Source: an uncultured Oscillospiraceae bacterium
GTDB lineage: Bacteria > Bacillota > Clostridia > Oscillospirales > Oscillospiraceae
Assembly (NCBI GenBank): GCA_934590325.1
Contig: CAKTOW010000004.1
Location: forward strand, 1 to 64,000
Length of the DNA: 64,000 nucleotides
Direction: 5' to 3'
The notes under the pieces are model-generated. The model was given only the letters and a program-made list of their open reading frames with translations. It did not search any database and had not been told where the DNA came from. Shown here piece by piece: positions 62,570-64,000 of the stretch (its first letter is position 1; the number at the start of each line of letters is the position of its first letter). The position numbers were made by a program, and so were the translations under genes.

Positions 62570-64000
62570 TTAATACCGGCTCTCCGTGGGATAGCGCTCC
62601 CCGGCGGGCAGGGGCGCGTAGATATCCTCCACGCCCAGGCAGCGCAGCGCCGTGTGCAGCTGTCTGCCGCAGTGGGAGAAGGCCACGGCACAGTGGTGGG
62701 GAAAGTGGTGCTCCAGCAGCACGTGGCGGTAGAACCGCCCCATCTCCGGCACGGCGATGATGCCGCGGCTGCCGAAGGAGCCGTCCTCCGCGTCCAGCAC
62801 CTCGCCCTGGGCCATATAGGCGCTGAGGGCGCCGTCGGGGGTGCCGTGCAGGCGGAACAGCGTCACGTCGCCGGGCAAGATAGTGCCCTCCAGGGTGCCC
62901 CGCGTGACCTCCGGCGGCAGGGTGCGCGCCATGATCAGCTGGTTCTTCAGCTCCGGGCTGCGCAGCTTGCAGGCGGGGGTGTTGCCGCAGTGGAACCCCA
63001 TGAACACGTCCCTCCGGCCGTAGTCCGTGCAGGGCTGCACGGCGCGCTTGTACAGGCCCTCGGGCAAGGTGTTGTTGATGTCCAGCAGGGTGACGGTGTC
63101 GCGGGTCAGCGCCACGCCCATCAGCTCGCTGAGCGCGCCGTACATATCCACCTCACAGGCCACGGGCAGCCCCCGCGCCGTCAGGCGGCTGTTCACATAG
63201 CAGGGCACAAAGCCGAACTGTGTCTGGAACGCCGGCCAGCACTTCCCCGCGATAGCCACGGTCTCGTGGCAGTCGTCGTCTGCCCAGTCCAGCAGCGTCA
63301 GCTCGTACTGTGCCAGCTGGCGCAGCAGGTCCTCGGGGGCGCGGCCGCCCAGTTCCCGGCGCATGTCCTCCGCCACGGCGGGGATGCGCTTGTCGCCGCC
63401 GTGGGCCTTATAGGCGGCGTAGAGATCCAGCTCGGAGTTTTCCTCCACCTCCACGCCCAGGTCGTAGAAGGGCTGCAGCGGTGCGTTGCAGGCCACGAAG
63501 TCCCGGGGCCGGGGGCCGAAGGCGATGATCTTGGCCTGACGCACCGCCAGCACCGCCCGCGCCGCCGGCAGGAACTCCGCCATCATGGCGGCGCACTGCT
63601 CCGGCGTCCCCACCGGATAGTCCGGCAGCCACACCCGGCAGCGGCGCATGCCCAGGTTGTAGGATAGGTTCAGCAGGCCGCAGTAGGCGTCGCCGCGTCC
63701 CTGGATGAGGTCGTCGTCCTCTGCGGCGGCCACGGCCATGGACACGCCGCCGAACCGCTGCAGCAGCAGGGACGTGGGCGTTTCCGGGCCGAAATTCCCC
63801 AGATAGATGCACAGCGCGTTGACGCCGTGGGCGCGGAGATCCTCCAGCGCCCGCAGGGCGTCCCGCTCCGTTTCCACGCAGACGGGACATTCATATACCG
63901 GCAGCGCCAGCGCGCGGCAGGCCGCCGCCACGCGGGCGCGGCGGCTCTCGGACAGGGTGCGGGGGAAGCAGTCTCGGCTGACAGCCACCAGCCCCAGCGT
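62570..64000 (-). CDS. L-fucose/L-arabinose isomerase-family protein, N-terminus cut
   Basis: At least 476 residues are seen and the frame is open to the window edge; the first residues read LGLVAVSRDCFP, so only a few codons are missing. The three-domain fucose isomerase pattern is visible: SRDCFPRTLSESRR at the start, a central CEVDMYGALSEL with the metal-binding Glu/Asp, LDINNT and GFHCGNTPACKL. It may be a true sugar isomerase or one of the many related proteins without known substrate. Confidence 0.85.
   Translation of the reverse strand, partial: TLGLVAVSRDCFPRTLSESRRARVAAACRALALPVYECPVCVETERDALRALEDLRAHGVNALCIYLGNFGPETPTSLLLQRFGGVSMAVAAAEDDDLIQGRGDAYCGLLNLSYNLGMRRCRVWLPDYPVGTPEQCAAMMAEFLPAARAVLAVRQAKIIAFGPRPRDFVACNAPLQPFYDLGVEVEENSELDLYAAYKAHGGDKRIPAVAEDMRRELGGRAPEDLLRQLAQYELTLLDWADDDCHETVAIAGKCWPAFQTQFGFVPCYVNSRLTARGLPVACEVDMYGALSELMGVALTRDTVTLLDINNTLPEGLYKRAVQPCTDYGRRDVFMGFHCGNTPACKLRSPELKNQLIMARTLPPEVTRGTLEGTILPGDVTLFRLHGTPDGALSAYMAQGEVLDAEDGSFGSRGIIAVPEMGRFYRHVLLEHHFPHHCAVAFSHCGRQLHTALRCLGVEDIYAPLPAGERYPTESRY

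Overview
The window is a contiguous chromosomal stretch from a high-G+C, endospore-forming member of the Clostridia, most likely a gut Oscillospiraceae/Ruminococcaceae relative. The evidence is: Firmicutes-type gene order (yqfC-yqfD-phoH-ybeY-era-yqzL-recO; a DUF1934 gene directly before argS), sporulation genes (ylbJ, yqfC, yqfD, spmA, spmB), consensus TTGACA/TATAAT-like promoters with 16-17 bp spacers, strong AGGAGG ribosome binding sites, and many short convergent gene pairs sharing a bidirectional terminator. No rRNA, tRNA, CRISPR array, prophage or insertion sequence was seen.

Layout. 1-12.8 kb: tail of an NhaC-type antiporter, an alanine/ornithine racemase-family enzyme, a small membrane protein, mnmA, a soluble histidine-kinase-like protein, gapA, a GntR/UTRA regulator, an unknown membrane protein, a ROK glucokinase, a Gfo/Idh/MocA oxidoreductase, a phosphopantetheinyl transferase, a tandem GNAT-like protein, and a divergent HxlR regulator/LysE exporter pair. 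12.8-20.2 kb: truA, a run of hairpins, then an unusual cell-surface locus: a membrane-anchored protein with a cohesin-like domain, encoded directly downstream of a 975-residue secreted protein that ends in a type I dockerin, with a divergent putative glycoside hydrolase beside them. 20.2-21.7 kb: a collapsed locus made of three gene remnants (FCD-type regulator, DUF169 protein, internally deleted acyl-CoA dehydrogenase). 21.7-24.3 kb: a NitT/TauT-type ABC importer operon. 24.4-35.3 kb: sporulation and housekeeping genes through mutS2, HPr and uvrC. 35.3-50.1 kb: recG, an FAD oxidoreductase, thyA-folA, murI-DUF1934-argS, spmA-spmB, an AbrB-like regulator, rsmI, a TrmN6-like methyltransferase, ferredoxin, ydcF, udk and an Ig-like membrane protein. 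50.2-54.2 kb: an ABC exporter, ylmH, a DUF896 protein and an XpaC-like protein. 54.4-62.5 kb: a complete glycogen operon glgB-glgC-glgD-glgA-glgP. The window ends inside a fucose/arabinose isomerase-family gene.

The two most interesting signals are: (1) an unannotated ~110-nt RNA on the minus strand at about 33216-33325, between HPr and uvrC. It has its own perfect TTGACA-N17-TACAAT promoter and a strong intrinsic terminator, and its predicted fold exposes three separate CCCCC tracts, the architecture of C-rich regulatory RNAs that pair with Shine-Dalgarno sequences. (2) The cohesin/dockerin gene pair at 13760-18216, which looks like a two-component surface-attachment system rather than a cellulosome. 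Functions are assigned by reading protein motifs only; no database search was possible.
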